A stretch of 64,000 nucleotides of DNA from Corynebacterium bouchesdurhonense (GTDB lineage Bacteria; Actinomycetota; Actinomycetes; Mycobacteriales; Mycobacteriaceae): assembly GCF_900078305.2 (NCBI RefSeq), contig NZ_LT546014.1, positions 1 to 64,000 on the forward strand, in the 5' to 3' direction. The notes beneath the pieces are model-generated. The model saw only the letters and a list, made by a program, of their open reading frames with translations, was not told the origin of the DNA and made no database searches. Shown here in pieces: positions 38,418 to 47,096 of this stretch; within the stretch, counting starts at the first letter, position 1, and each line of letters begins with the position of its first letter. Both the position numbers and the translations under genes were made by a program.

Positions 38418-39332
38418 ATGGACCGTGTTGCGTTGGTGGGGTTGTTGGTGGGTAAAGGGGGCGTCGATAAGCAGATGCTCCTGCAATTGTCCGCGACGCG
38501 CTGGATCGAGCGCGCCGAGTGGGACAAACTGAAGCGACACGAGCAGCACTTCCTCCGCTCGTACGCGACGGGAGCGGCAATGTACTCGGCGGTGCTCGCG
38601 GGGCGATCCGCGGCGCGGGTGGCGGGGATGTGGGTGCTGCCGGTGGAGGTGCTGCCGGTGGAGCTGGCCTCGCCGAACGGGCACCCACCGCCGAAGAAGC
38701 AGTGGCCGGCGGGGTGCGAATACATCTACAGCAAGGTGCCGGCGGGGGACATCGTGGAAAGCGGGGACATCCGGTACACGCGACCCGTGCGCACGGCTTT
38801 GGATATCGCCCGGTTGCACGGGGTTCGCGAAGGGACGGTTGCGATCGACAGCCTCTACTACGGAAAAGACATTGCGGCCCAGCGCGAGGTCTACGGCGAC
38901 ATCTCGCGGACACTCCGTGCCATGAGCGGAATGAAAGGAATTGGCACCGCCCGGAGGGCCTTCGAGCTGTCCACCAATCTTTCAGAATCCACGTACGAAA
39001 CGTTGGCGCGCCTTGTGCTACTCGACGCGGGGATCGTCGCCAAACCCCAGCTCTACCTCGGTCGCTACCGGGTTGACCTGCTGTGGGGGCAGGTTGTCAT
39101 CGAGATCGATGGGCGCGTGAAGTTCGAGGACACGCCGCACGCCACGGTCATCGCGCAGCTCGAGCGCGAAAACGAGCTCAGGAGCTACGGCTACGAAGTG
39201 GTGCGCGTATTCACCGAAGAACTGCGGCGCAGGCCAGCGGAGGTCATCGCCCGGATCCTGGAGGCCAAGCGGCGGGCGGATATGCGGGGGCCGGCATCGG
39301 TGCTTCCCGCCGCGGCGCCGACATTTCTGTAG
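38418..39332 (+). CDS. DUF559/AbiEi-like protein with a PD-(D/E)xK-type nuclease end
   Basis: About 304 residues. The C-terminal ~90 residues resemble the DUF559 (Vsr-like) nuclease fold: YRVDLLWGQVVIEIDGRVKF has the D then ExD pattern, followed by RENELRSYGYEVVRVFTEEL. The N-terminal ~200 residues look like the winged-helix plus middle domain of AbiEi-type proteins. Such proteins are common in actinobacteria as single genes; a toxin-antitoxin or defence role is not shown, and no partner gene is adjacent. The dispersed box at 38457-38480 encodes GGVDKQML here. The last codons and stop are repeated 127 bp downstream. Confidence 0.72.
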   Translation: MDRVALVGLLVGKGGVDKQMLLQLSATRWIERAEWDKLKRHEQHFLRSYATGAAMYSAVLAGRSAARVAGMWVLPVEVLPVELASPNGHPPPKKQWPAGCEYIYSKVPAGDIVESGDIRYTRPVRTALDIARLHGVREGTVAIDSLYYGKDIAAQREVYGDISRTLRAMSGMKGIGTARRAFELSTNLSESTYETLARLVLLDAGIVAKPQLYLGRYRVDLLWGQVVIEIDGRVKFEDTPHATVIAQLERENELRSYGYEVVRVFTEELRRRPAEVIARILEAKRRADMRGPASVLPAAAPTFL

Positions 39333-39366
39333 CGCGGCGCCGTCGGTGTGGTGGCGCGGCCGGGGG
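39313..39366 (+). repeat. End of the DUF559 gene, duplicated at 39440-39493
   Basis: The segment covering the last codons, the TAG stop and about 35 following bases recurs 127 bp downstream with near identity. The first copy runs into the 19-G tract at 39362. Confidence 0.85.
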
Positions 39367-39380
39367 GGGGGGGGGGGGGG
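39362..39380. repeat. Run of 19 G, probable artefact
   Basis: The length is exactly the same as the C runs at 49-67 and 40304-40322. It lies beside a 21-bp perfect hairpin. This favours a sequencing or assembly artefact over a phase-variable tract. Confidence 0.7.
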
Positions 39381-39426
39381 CGCGGTGCGGGGCCGGCGGC
39401 GCCGCCGAGACGGCGGGTCATGCACA

Positions 39427-39482
39427 GCCACCACACCGACGGCGCCGACATTTCTGTAGCGCGGCGCCGTCGGTGTGGTGGC
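39427..39482 (+). terminator. 21-bp perfect hairpin downstream of the DUF559 gene
   Basis: Arms 39427-39447 and 39462-39482 are exact complements, with a 14-base loop made of the duplicated gene end (ACATTTCTGTAGCG). There is no T-run. Bidirectional termination is possible. Confidence 0.5.
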
Positions 39483-40303
39483 GCGGCCGGGGTGTGGTGG
39501 GGTGTGGGGCGCGGGATCTGGGGCCTAGTCCTGGGGGTTTTCACAAACAGGCATATTCGGGAGCGGGTTGGCGGGGGTTAAACCGGCATATCCCCAGGTC
39601 AGATTTTCGCGGCGGCCAATATGCCTGTTTGGAATATGCCTGTTTGCGCCAATATGCCTGTTTGGCGGGGTGGCGGCGGCAGGGTCTGCGGGGCCCGTGG
39701 GGTTTGTGGTGTCCAGCAGGCCGGTGTGGTCAAGGCGGCGCGCTGGGCTGGCGTCCGGGTGGGTTGGGACAGCCTGGCGCTGGGATATGGCGCTGGATCT
39801 GGCGCTGGGATATGGGGCCTGGTCCTGGGGTTTTCACAAATAGGCATATTCGGGAGCGGGTTGGCGGGGGTCAAACCGGCATATCCCCAGGTCAGTTTTT
39901 CACGGGGGCCAATATGCCTGTTTGGAATATGCCTGTTTGCGCCAATATGCCTGTTTGGCGGGGTGGAGGCGGCAGGGTCTGCGGGGTCAGTGGGGCTCGT
40001 GGTGTCCAGGGGCCCGGTGTGGCCGATGGGGCGCGCTGGGCTGGCCGTCTGGGTGGGTTGGGTCGGCCGGGCGCGGGATCTGGCGCTGGGATATGGGGCC
40101 TGGCCCTAGAGGTTTTTACAAACAGGCATATTCGGGAGCGGGTTGGCGGGGGTCAAACCGGCATATCCCCAGGTCAGATTTTCGCGGCGGCCAATACGCC
40201 TGTTTGGAATATGCCTGTTTGCGCCAATATGCCTGTTTGGCGAGTGGCGGCGGCCACGGCAACCCCAGCCAGGCGGCCGAGGTGCCGAGGCCACGGCGCC
40301 GCA

Positions 40304-40322
40304 CCCCCCCCCCCCCCCCCCC
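40304..40322. repeat. Run of 19 C, probable artefact
   Basis: Exactly 19 C, directly followed by an adapter-like sequence (40321-40355). See the findings on homopolymers and adapters. Confidence 0.75.
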
Positions 40323-40355
40323 GTCCCCTCTACACATCTCCCAGCCCGACCCGGC
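40321..40355. other. Nextera-adapter-like sequence
   Basis: The stretch containing TACACATCTCCCAGCCCGAC resembles the Nextera read-2 transposase adapter, whose core is TATACACATCTCCGAGCCCA. It lies directly against the 19-C run. The assembly is therefore doubtful here. Confidence 0.6.
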
Positions 40356-40419
40356 ATATCCCGAGTCCTGACTTTCGGGGCGGCATATGCGCTTGTTTGG
40401 AATATGCCTGTTGGCGCCA

Positions 40420-41850
40420 TTATGCTTTTTGGGCGGGTGGGGGGGGCCACGGCCGCCGGTCCCACGCCTCGAGGGTGAGTTCGCGGGAGACGGTGATGTA
40501 GTTCTCGGCAAGCTGGGCCAGCGCAGGCAGCAGGGGACCGGAGGCGATGAAGAGGCTGTTCTCGTAGTTGAGTGTGAAGGACCGGATGTCCATGTTGGAG
40601 GAGCCGATGGCGCCCACGGCCCGTTCGGTGCCGGGGTCCGCGAGGGCGAACTTGGTGTGCAGCACGTACGGCGCGGGGAACTCCCAGATGTGCACGCCGG
40701 CGGCGAGGAGCTGCTGGTAGTAGGCGGACTGGGCGTGCTGCACCATGAACTGGTCGGCCTTCTCGCCCACGAGCAGGTCCACGCGCACGCCTCGGTAGCA
40801 GGCGGAGGTGATGGCCTCCAGCAGGGAGTCCTCGGGCACGAAGTAGGGCGAGCACAGGATGAGGTGTTCGCGCGCGTGGTGGATCATCGCGTTGAACATG
40901 CGCAGGTTCGGCTCGCCCGCGTAGCCGGGGCCGGAGGGCACGAGCTGGAGCACGCTGTCAGGAGCCGCATGCTTGTCGACGCCCCCCAGCTCCAACCGCT
41001 CCCCCGACTCCGTGTACCAATCCACGGCGAACATGTGCTCTAAGGAGGCCACGATCGGGCCCTCGAGCTCCACGAAGGCGTCCACCCACTGGCGCCCCGC
41101 GCGGACGTGGCCGGGCATGAGGTAGCCGCGGTCGATGAGGTTGAACGAGCCCATCAGGGCGACGCGGGAGTCCACCACCACGAGTTTGCGGTGGTTGCGC
41201 AGGTCGGGGCGCCGCCACCGGCCGTGGAGGGGGTCGAGGGGCAGCATCATGTGCCAGTCCACGCCGATGGCGGTGAGGCGCTTTTTCAGGCGTCGGAAGC
41301 CGGGGTACTTCTGGGAGCCGATGTGGTCGAAGAGGAGGCGGACGTGGACGCCGCGGGCGACGGCCCGCTCGATGGCCTCGAAGACGGGGGCCGTGGTGGT
41401 GTCCCAGGCCACGGCGTAGATTTCGATGGAGATGTGTGAGGTGGAGGCGTCGATAAGCGATGCGATCCTGCGCATGGTGAGGTCGTAGTCCGTCCAGAGC
41501 GCGGGCGCGGCGCTGCGCACGGCGGGGTAGCCGGTGAGCGCGCGGTTGAGCTCCACGATGGCGGCCTTGTTGGGCGGGAGCGCGGCCGGCGCGTCGGCGA
41601 TGTCCAAGTGATCGAGCTCGGCGCGGGCGCGGGCCTGGATGCCGTGGCGGCGGCGCGAGACGTAGGTGGAGCCCATGAGCAGGTAGAGGGGCAGGCCCAC
41701 CACGGGCACGAGGAGGATGAGCAGCAGCCAGGCGTTCGCGCTGGAGGGCTTGCGGTTGCCGGGCACGATGCCGATCATGATGAACTTGATGGTGTAGTCC
41801 ACCACCAGGCCGATCAGCTGCCAGGTGGACAGCGAGCCGAGCAGGGTCAT
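40420..41850 (-). CDS. cls: Cardiolipin synthase (phospholipase D family)
   Basis: Makes cardiolipin from phosphatidylglycerol in the membrane. The 476-residue protein has two N-terminal hydrophobic segments (LIGLVVDYTIKFIMIGIVPG and AWLLLILLVPVVGLPLYLLM). It then has two PLD motifs: HRKLVVVDSRVALMGSFN and HTKFALADPGTERAVGAIGS with SNMD. Both histidine and lysine residues are present. The last residues (PPPPAQKA) and the stop are encoded by a decayed copy of the AATATGCC repeat, so the C-terminus may have been altered by it. Last gene of def-NAGS-xth-cls; 10 bp after xth. Confidence 0.92.
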   Translation of the reverse strand: MTLLGSLSTWQLIGLVVDYTIKFIMIGIVPGNRKPSSANAWLLLILLVPVVGLPLYLLMGSTYVSRRRHGIQARARAELDHLDIADAPAALPPNKAAIVELNRALTGYPAVRSAAPALWTDYDLTMRRIASLIDASTSHISIEIYAVAWDTTTAPVFEAIERAVARGVHVRLLFDHIGSQKYPGFRRLKKRLTAIGVDWHMMLPLDPLHGRWRRPDLRNHRKLVVVDSRVALMGSFNLIDRGYLMPGHVRAGRQWVDAFVELEGPIVASLEHMFAVDWYTESGERLELGGVDKHAAPDSVLQLVPSGPGYAGEPNLRMFNAMIHHAREHLILCSPYFVPEDSLLEAITSACYRGVRVDLLVGEKADQFMVQHAQSAYYQQLLAAGVHIWEFPAPYVLHTKFALADPGTERAVGAIGSSNMDIRSFTLNYENSLFIASGPLLPALAQLAENYITVSRELTLEAWDRRPWPPPPAQKA

Positions 41851-41860
41851 CGCGGGCGGG

Positions 41861-42664
41861 TCACCGCACCTCGTCGATGGCGCGGGCGTGGTCGGCGGCG
41901 CGCGTGTCAAAGTCCGCGAGCACTGGCGCGTGGTCGGAGGCCCCCTTGCCCTGGCGCTCCTCCACGTCCACCCAGGCGCCGGTGAGCTTGGCGTGCAGGG
42001 GCTCGGTGGCCATGAGGAAGTCGATCAGCATGCCCTGGTTCTTCTGGAAGCGCATGGACTTGTAGTCCCAGAAGGAGTAGCGGTCCTCGTGGCGGACCTG
42101 GGTGAGCCCGGCCTCTTCGAGCATCTGGAAGGCGGCGCGCTCCGGCTCGGTGACGTGGGTCTTGCCCTCGAACCAGGCGATGTCCCACACGTCCTCGTCT
42201 CGCGGCGCGATGTTGAAGTCCCCGCAGAACACCTGCTCGCGCGCCGGCGAGACCTGGTTGCGCAGCTCGTAGAGGAACTCCAGCTTGTAGGTGTAGTGCG
42301 GGTCCCCGATCGCGCGGCCGTTGGGCACGTACAGGCTCCACACCTCCACGCCGCCGCACTCGGCGCCCACGGCGCGGGCCTCCACGGCCGGGTCCCCGGT
42401 TTTGGCGAACTTGGGTTGGCGGGGGAACTCGGTGTGGACGTTGTCAAGGCCCACGCGCGACGCGATGGCCACGCCGTTCCACTGGTTGTGGCCCACGTGC
42501 GCCACCTCGTAACCCGCGGCCTCGAACACGGAGTACGGGAACTTCGCGTCCGCCACCTTGGTCTCCTGCATGCACAACACGTCCGTGCCGCTGCGGGCGA
42601 GGAAGTCGGCCACCCGGTCGGCGCGGGTGCGCACCGAGTTCACGTTCCAGGTGGCAATTCGCAT
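41861..42664 (-). CDS. xth: Exodeoxyribonuclease III
   Basis: AP endonuclease and 3'-5' exonuclease of base excision repair. The 267-residue protein has the family motifs MRIATWNVNSVRTR, LCMQETKVAD (catalytic Glu), YVPNGRAIGDPHYTYKLEFL, CGDFNIAPRDEDVWD and the C-terminal GASDHAPVLADF (Asp-His pair). The ATG at 42664 begins directly at the conserved N-terminus. Third gene of the def-NAGS-xth-cls run, starting 10 bp after the NAGS stop. Confidence 0.95.
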   Translation of the reverse strand: MRIATWNVNSVRTRADRVADFLARSGTDVLCMQETKVADAKFPYSVFEAAGYEVAHVGHNQWNGVAIASRVGLDNVHTEFPRQPKFAKTGDPAVEARAVGAECGGVEVWSLYVPNGRAIGDPHYTYKLEFLYELRNQVSPAREQVFCGDFNIAPRDEDVWDIAWFEGKTHVTEPERAAFQMLEEAGLTQVRHEDRYSFWDYKSMRFQKNQGMLIDFLMATEPLHAKLTGAWVDVEERQGKGASDHAPVLADFDTRAADHARAIDEVR

Positions 42665-42674
42665 GGTGCTCACC

Positions 42675-43676
42675 CTAGCCCAGGCGGGCGTAGCGGTGGC
42701 GGTGATGCTCGACGAAGCCGAGCTTGCTGTACATGGCCACCGCGGCCTCGTTCGCCGCCTGGACCTGCAGGTACGCGGCGTCGACGCCGGCGGCAGCGCC
42801 CCACGCGAGGATGCTTTCCACGAGTTTGGAGCCGTTTGCTTGTCGACGCCACTTTTCACCCACCTCCACCGCCGAGATGCCGAGCCATGCCCGGCCGTCT
42901 TCCGAGGTGGTCACCGCCACCCGCGCCACGGCGGCGGTCTCGGGTTCAGAGGAAGCGCCGGCACCAGCGCCGGAGTCCTGCACGAGGCGGGCGAAGCGCA
43001 GCTGGCCGTCGATGGGGCGCACCAGGTCGCGCGCCTCGGCGGGGGAGAGGTCTTGGCCCCGGTAGCGGCACATGGCAAGCCACTGCGGGTGGGGCACCTC
43101 GTCGAGCACCACGCGGGGGTCGGCGTCGAAGGCGCCCTCGGCGAGCTCCACCGACATCACCAGCAGCTCCCCGCCGAGGCGCCACTTCCCGGGCGCGGCA
43201 TCCACGAGGCGCTGCGCCGGCTTGCCTATGCGCTCGGGCACCAGCAGCTGCAGCGGCGCGCCGCGCTCGGCGTAAAACGCGGCCAGGGGCGCGAGCGGCA
43301 CGGGGGCGAAGCCGGCGGAGTGGCCGATGGGCGTGGCCGAGTTGGAGCGCGGGGCAGGTTCGGTCGAGGTGCGGGCAAGCCAGCCGTCGATAAGCAAATG
43401 CTCCGATCCCGGAAACGCTTTGGCCGAGGCGGTCTCGATGGCGCGGATTCCTGAGTTGCGCACCGTGCGCGGCGAGAGGCGGCGCACGATGTGCGGCTCG
43501 GTGATCTCGATCGCGGGCGCCTGCGACGGCAAGCCGCCCACGGCCTGGGGGCGGACCACCAGCGGGTCGAGGGCGATGACGTGGCCGATCACGTCGCTGG
43601 CGTGGTCCCCGCGCTGGCGGCGCACCACCACGCGGTCGCCCGGCTTAACCGCCTCGGAGCGGAAGATGCGGGACAC
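42675..43676 (-). CDS. N-acetylglutamate synthase (corynebacterial GNAT type)
   Basis: A 333-residue GNAT protein. The C-terminal ~140 residues form the acetyltransferase fold with the acetyl-CoA region AWLGISAVEVGEKWRRQANG and the end YLQVQAANEAAVAMYSKLGF. The N-terminal ~70 residues form a small beta domain (VKPGDRVVVRRQRGDHASDV). This architecture and position between def and xth match the C. glutamicum cg3035 type, which makes N-acetylglutamate from glutamate and acetyl-CoA, the first step of arginine synthesis; that link rests on recall. The start is GTG at 43676, 4 bp after def. Two dispersed boxes lie in it (42836, 43385). Confidence 0.82.
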   Translation of the reverse strand: MSRIFRSEAVKPGDRVVVRRQRGDHASDVIGHVIALDPLVVRPQAVGGLPSQAPAIEITEPHIVRRLSPRTVRNSGIRAIETASAKAFPGSEHLLIDGWLARTSTEPAPRSNSATPIGHSAGFAPVPLAPLAAFYAERGAPLQLLVPERIGKPAQRLVDAAPGKWRLGGELLVMSVELAEGAFDADPRVVLDEVPHPQWLAMCRYRGQDLSPAEARDLVRPIDGQLRFARLVQDSGAGAGASSEPETAAVARVAVTTSEDGRAWLGISAVEVGEKWRRQANGSKLVESILAWGAAAGVDAAYLQVQAANEAAVAMYSKLGFVEHHRHRYARLG

Positions 43677-43680
43677 GCGG

Positions 43681-44253
43681 CTAGTGGCCGAACGGGTCCG
43701 GATCCGTGCCCGGCAGCCAGGTGCGGCCCGGCTCCGTCCAACCCTCGTCGCGCACCGTGCGCTTGGCCTCCTTCTTCCAGCGGCCTGTGAGCACGTCGGT
43801 GTAGAGGTAGCCGTCCAGGTGGCCTGTCTCGTGCTGGAGGCAGCGGGCGAAGAAACCGGTGCCCTCCACCTCGATCTCGTTGCCGTTCTCGTCCAGGCCC
43901 GTCACCTTGGCCCAGTCCGCGCGGCCCGTGGGCCAGCTGTAGCCCGGCACGGAGAGGCAGCCCTCGTCGTCCTCGCCGTCGTCCGCGGGCATGGTTTTGG
44001 GGATCTCGGAGGTTTCCAGCACCGGGTTGATCACGGTGCCGCGGCGCATCTCGTCGCCGTCCGGGCAGTGGTAGACGAAGATCCGCAGCGGCACGCCGAT
44101 CTGGTTGGCGGCCAGGCCCACGCCGTGCGCCGCGTCCATGGTCTCGTGCATGTCCGCGATCAGCTCGGCCAGCTCCTCCACCGGCTGCGTCACCGGCTGG
44201 GTGGGGTTGTGCAGGACGGGGTCGCCGTAGATCACGATCGGTCGAATAGCCAT
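43681..44253 (-). CDS. def: Peptide deformylase
   Basis: Removes the N-formyl group from nascent proteins; a metal hydrolase. The 190-residue protein has the three conserved motifs [18 protein letters not shown] and QHETGHLDG, with the metal-binding Cys and two His residues. The start is ATG at 44253, divergent from a 36-codon gene with 33 bp between them. First gene of the operon with NAGS, xth and cls. Confidence 0.96.
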   Translation of the reverse strand: MAIRPIVIYGDPVLHNPTQPVTQPVEELAELIADMHETMDAAHGVGLAANQIGVPLRIFVYHCPDGDEMRRGTVINPVLETSEIPKTMPADDGEDDEGCLSVPGYSWPTGRADWAKVTGLDENGNEIEVEGTGFFARCLQHETGHLDGYLYTDVLTGRWKKEAKRTVRDEGWTEPGRTWLPGTDPDPFGH

Positions 44254-44273
44254 GCGTCCAATGTACCCAGCGC

Positions 44274-44279
44274 TACTAT
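44274..44279 (+). promoter_or_regulatory. -10 element of a leaderless small gene
   Basis: TACTAT ends seven bases before the ATG at 44287, which suggests a leaderless transcript in the divergent gap with def. Confidence 0.55.
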
Positions 44280-44286
44280 GCGGGGT

Positions 44287-44397
44287 ATGCAGACGCTCTT
44301 CGACCCCGTTCGCCGCCAGATCCTGATCAACCACATCCTGGACGTGGTGTGGCCGCTGCTGCCGCAGCGTGTGCTGGACATGCTCGCGTACGTGTAG
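44287..44397 (+). CDS. Small conserved-looking protein, 36 residues
   Basis: Encodes [19 protein letters not shown] followed by [17 protein letters not shown], a mostly helical, amphipathic peptide with no cysteines. A corynebacterial -10 lies at the right distance for a leaderless start. The DUF3263 gene begins 7 bp after the stop. It could be a membrane-associated small protein or a leader for the downstream genes; I recognise no family. Confidence 0.55.
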   Translation: MQTLFDPVRRQILINHILDVVWPLLPQRVLDMLAYV

Positions 44398-44404
44398 GGG
44401 GAGC

Positions 44405-44638
44405 ATGCTTGACGACGCCTCCCTAGCCATCCTCACCTTCGAAGCCACCGCGCCAAGATCCGCGGGCGCGAAGGAGGAAGCGATCCGGCGGGAACTGGGC
44501 ATGGCGCCGATCCGCTACTACCAGCGCCTGAACGCCCTCCTGGACTCCCCGGACGCCCTGGCCGCGCAGCCCCAGCTGGTGCGGCGCCTGCAGCGGGTGC
44601 GTGACGCGAAGACGGGCGCCGACCCCGGCGCGCCGTAA
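44405..44638 (+). CDS. DUF3263 protein
   Basis: A 77-residue protein with the DUF3263 pattern: [28 protein letters not shown] and RLNALLDSP. This resembles a small helix-turn-helix and is conserved in actinobacteria upstream of LytR_C proteins. The molecular function is not established. A ribosome binding site (GGGGGAG) lies just before the ATG. The dispersed box on the minus strand covers the start codon (44403-44420). Confidence 0.85.
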   Translation: MLDDASLAILTFEATAPRSAGAKEEAIRRELGMAPIRYYQRLNALLDSPDALAAQPQLVRRLQRVRDAKTGADPGAP

Positions 44639-44663
44639 CCCTCAACCACAACTTGAGGCTACT

Positions 44664-45716
44664 GTGGCGCGTGTGACTACACGCATTCCTGGCCCTGGCC
44701 CCCGCGACGAATCCCCGCGCGATGAGTACCCGCGCGACGAGTACCGTGGCGCGCACCGCCGCCCCGACGAGGACGCGGACTACGAGTACGCCGAGTACGA
44801 GGAGTACGAGGAGCCCGAGAACTACGAGGAGCCCGAGAACTACGAGGACGCCGACGGGTACGAAGGCCCCGACGCCCTCGACGAGCCCGACTCCAGCTAC
44901 GCCGAAGGCAACTACATCAACGAAGAGCCCGAGGACACCGAGTACGACGACGACTACGAGGACCGCGATGATCGCGGCGCCGCCGCTGCCCCGGCCGGCT
45001 CCACCGCCGCGGCCGCGGGCGGCGTGCCCAAGCGCGGCTTGGCCATGATCCTGATCGCGGTCGCCGCGTTGCTGCTGCTCTGGGGCATTTACGCCCTGAC
45101 CCAGCGCGACGACGGCAACGGCAGCGCCACCAACACCGACGGCACCGCCACGCAGACCTCCACGGTTGCCACCGACACCGTGGTCAACACCAACACCGTG
45201 GTCAACACCGCAACGGCCCCCGCCGGCCAGGCCAGCCCGTCTGCGCAGGCCAGCCCCGCCAACCCGGCAGTGCCCGCGTCGCCAGCCGACGCCGCGAACC
45301 CCTCCGCGCCCGCCGCTAACGCGGGCCAGAACGGCCAGGCTACCGCGCCTGCCCCCGCGCCCGCGCCGTCCGGCCCCGCACTGACCGCGGGTGACGCCCA
45401 GGTGTACGTCTACAACAACTCCGGCATCCCGAACGCCGCCACCGACACGGCGAAGCGCCTGGACCAGCAGTACGCAATTGCGAACAACTCGCCTGACCCG
45501 GCCGCCATGAACATGCCGGAGCAGAACTACGGCGTGTTCCCGGAGACTTACGTCTTCTACAACCCGCAGGTCAACGGCGCTGAGCAGATCGCCGCGGACG
45601 TGGCCCGACGCGTGGGCGGCACCCCGCGCGCGGTGGGCGACCTCCCGCAGGGCGCGGCCGGCCTGCCGTCCGCGGCCACCGGCCGTAACGCCATCACGGT
45701 GGTGATCGCGGGCTAA
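44664..45716 (+). CDS. Membrane protein with LytR C-terminal domain
   Basis: About 350 residues. The N-terminal ~115 residues are very acidic and Tyr-rich (EYAEYEEYEEPENYEEPENY). One transmembrane helix (GLAMILIAVAALLLLWGIYA) follows near 128-148, then an Ala/Pro/Thr-rich linker, then the LytR_C domain (VYVYNNSGIPNAATDTAKRL to NAITVVIAG). LytR_C domains are found in envelope proteins, including LCP proteins that attach polymers to peptidoglycan; here the catalytic LCP domain is absent. GTG at 44664 with GAGG upstream is chosen over GTG 44673. Confidence 0.82.
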   Translation: MARVTTRIPGPGPRDESPRDEYPRDEYRGAHRRPDEDADYEYAEYEEYEEPENYEEPENYEDADGYEGPDALDEPDSSYAEGNYINEEPEDTEYDDDYEDRDDRGAAAAPAGSTAAAAGGVPKRGLAMILIAVAALLLLWGIYALTQRDDGNGSATNTDGTATQTSTVATDTVVNTNTVVNTATAPAGQASPSAQASPANPAVPASPADAANPSAPAANAGQNGQATAPAPAPAPSGPALTAGDAQVYVYNNSGIPNAATDTAKRLDQQYAIANNSPDPAAMNMPEQNYGVFPETYVFYNPQVNGAEQIAADVARRVGGTPRAVGDLPQGAAGLPSAATGRNAITVVIAG

Positions 45717-45732
45717 GCGCCCCCTCCCGCCG

Positions 45733-45857
45733 TGTCTGCTAGCAGCGCGGCCGCCTTGCTAGCACACAACGTCCCGCGCCCCGCCCGGTCAAGGGTGGGT
45801 GCGGGACTTTTTCGGGGTCTGGACGTTGTCTGCTAGCAGGCCACTAGCACACATCGC
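45733..45857. repeat. Paired TGCTAGCA dyads around a terminator
   Basis: TGTCTGCTAGCAG occurs at about 45733 and 45827. Each is followed within 5-11 bases by a CTAGCACACA half-site. The two copies flank the terminator at 45771-45813. They could be operator sites for the GCS2 gene downstream or a small repeat element. Confidence 0.6.
45771..45813 (+). terminator. Terminator of the LytR_C gene
   Basis: GTCCCGC and GCGGGAC arms, with a partly paired GC-rich loop, are followed by TTTTTC. Confidence 0.75.
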
Positions 45858-45952
45858 CGGGGGCGTCCGCCCGCCTCACAAACCCCGCCTCGCAAGCCCC
45901 GCCGAACCGCATGCAACCGCATGCAATTGACGGTCAAGCGCGGGCGAGCGCA

Positions 45953-45958
45953 TACACT
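45953..45958 (+). promoter_or_regulatory. -10 element of a leaderless GCS2-type gene
   Basis: TACACT ends seven bases before the ATG at 45966. TTGACG at 45927-45932 may be the -35, though the 20-bp spacing is long. Confidence 0.45.
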
Positions 45959-45965
45959 TGCCGGC

Positions 45966-47096
45966 ATGGATCCATTCCGCGATTTTGCGCGCTCGCCAGA
46001 TTCCACGCTCGGTGTTGAGTGGGAGATCTGCCTGGTGGACCCGGCAACGCGCGACTTCGCCCCGCGCGCCGCCGAGGTCATCGACGCGGTACACGAGCGC
46101 CACCCCGAGACCCACCTGGAGAAGGAGTTCCTCCAGAACACGATCGAGCTGGTCACCCCGGTGTGCCGCAACACTCGAGAGGCCACGGACAGCCTGCAGC
46201 GCACGCTGGACCAGATCCGCGAGGCCGCGGACGAGCGCGGCCTGAAGCTCTGGGCCAGCGGCGGCCACCCATTCTCGGATTTCCGCGAGCAACCGCTGAG
46301 CCCGAAGCACACCTACGAGGAGATCATCAACCGCACCCAGTACTGGGGTCAGCAGATGCTCCTGTGGGGCATCCACTGCCACATCGGGGTGAGCCACGAG
46401 GACAAGGTGTGGCCGATCATCAACGCGGTGATGACGTACTACCCGCACCTGCTGGCCATCTCCGCCTCGAGCCCGGGCTGGGACGGCCTGGACACGGGCT
46501 ACGCCTCCAACCGCACCATGCTCTACCAGCAGCTGCCCACGGCGGGCATGCCGTACCAGTTCCAGAGCTGGGATGAGTGGGTGGGCTTTATGCGGGATCA
46601 GCAGACGTCGGGCGTGATCAGCCACACGGGCTCGATGCATTTCGACGTCCGCCCGGCCGCCAAGTGGGGCACCATCGAGGTGCGCATCTCGGACGCCACG
46701 TCTAACCTGCGCGAGCTCGCGGCCGTGGTTGCCCTCACGCACGCGCTGGTGGTGCACCTGGACCGCACGCTGGAGGCTGGCGGCGAGTTGCCCACCCTGC
46801 AGCCCTGGCACGTTGCGGAGAACAAGTGGCGCGGCGCGCGCTACGGCTTGGAGGCGGAGATCATCACCTCGCGCGCCACGGATGAGGCGCTGGTTACGGA
46901 GGAGCTTTTCTCGCTTATCGACGCCCTCCAGCCCACCGCCAAGTCACTCTCCTGCGAGAAGGAACTGCTGCTGGTGCCCGAGATCATTGAGCGCGGCGCC
47001 GGCTACCAGCGCCAGCGCGACATCCACGAGGCTACGGGGGACTGGCGCGCCGTGGTGGACGCCACCTGCCGGGAGATGGACGAGCTGACGCTTTAG
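45966..47096 (+). CDS. GCS2-family carboxylate-amine ligase (YbdK type)
   Basis: A 376-residue ATP-dependent ligase of the glutamate-cysteine ligase 2 family. Landmarks are [14 protein letters not shown] at the N-terminus, [58 protein letters not shown] and [12 protein letters not shown]. YbdK-type members form gamma-glutamyl-cysteine weakly in vitro and their true role is unclear. Corynebacteria use mycothiol rather than glutathione, so a glutathione role is unlikely. The start appears leaderless. It converges on mnhG with a 4-bp overlap of the two ends. Confidence 0.85.
   Translation: MDPFRDFARSPDSTLGVEWEICLVDPATRDFAPRAAEVIDAVHERHPETHLEKEFLQNTIELVTPVCRNTREATDSLQRTLDQIREAADERGLKLWASGGHPFSDFREQPLSPKHTYEEIINRTQYWGQQMLLWGIHCHIGVSHEDKVWPIINAVMTYYPHLLAISASSPGWDGLDTGYASNRTMLYQQLPTAGMPYQFQSWDEWVGFMRDQQTSGVISHTGSMHFDVRPAAKWGTIEVRISDATSNLRELAAVVALTHALVVHLDRTLEAGGELPTLQPWHVAENKWRGARYGLEAEIITSRATDEALVTEELFSLIDALQPTAKSLSCEKELLLVPEIIERGAGYQRQRDIHEATGDWRAVVDATCREMDELTL

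Larger units (their letters stand above)
39541..40440. repeat. Cluster 2 of inverted AATATGCCTGTTT elements
   Basis: Three full units begin near 39541, 39836 and 40116, at spacings of about 295 and 280 bp. A fourth, decayed unit at ~40350-40440 runs into the cls stop codon. Each unit holds AAACAGGCATATTCGGGAGC, the core GGCATATCCCCAGGTCAG, TTTTCGCG or TTTTCACG, then three inverted CCTGTTTG boxes. GC-rich spacers of ~165 bp between units are also related to one another. No protein gene is credible in 39333-40419. Confidence 0.92.

Noticed and set aside
38418..39332. DUF559-like gene as half of a toxin-antitoxin or abortive infection pair
   Set aside because: No partner gene is adjacent; upstream is an ABC exporter and downstream only repeats.
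39541..40250. Repetitive proteins reading NMPVWNMPVCANMPVW and similar through the repeat clusters
   Set aside because: Frames follow the DNA repeat in several phases, have no start context, and differ in frame between copies.
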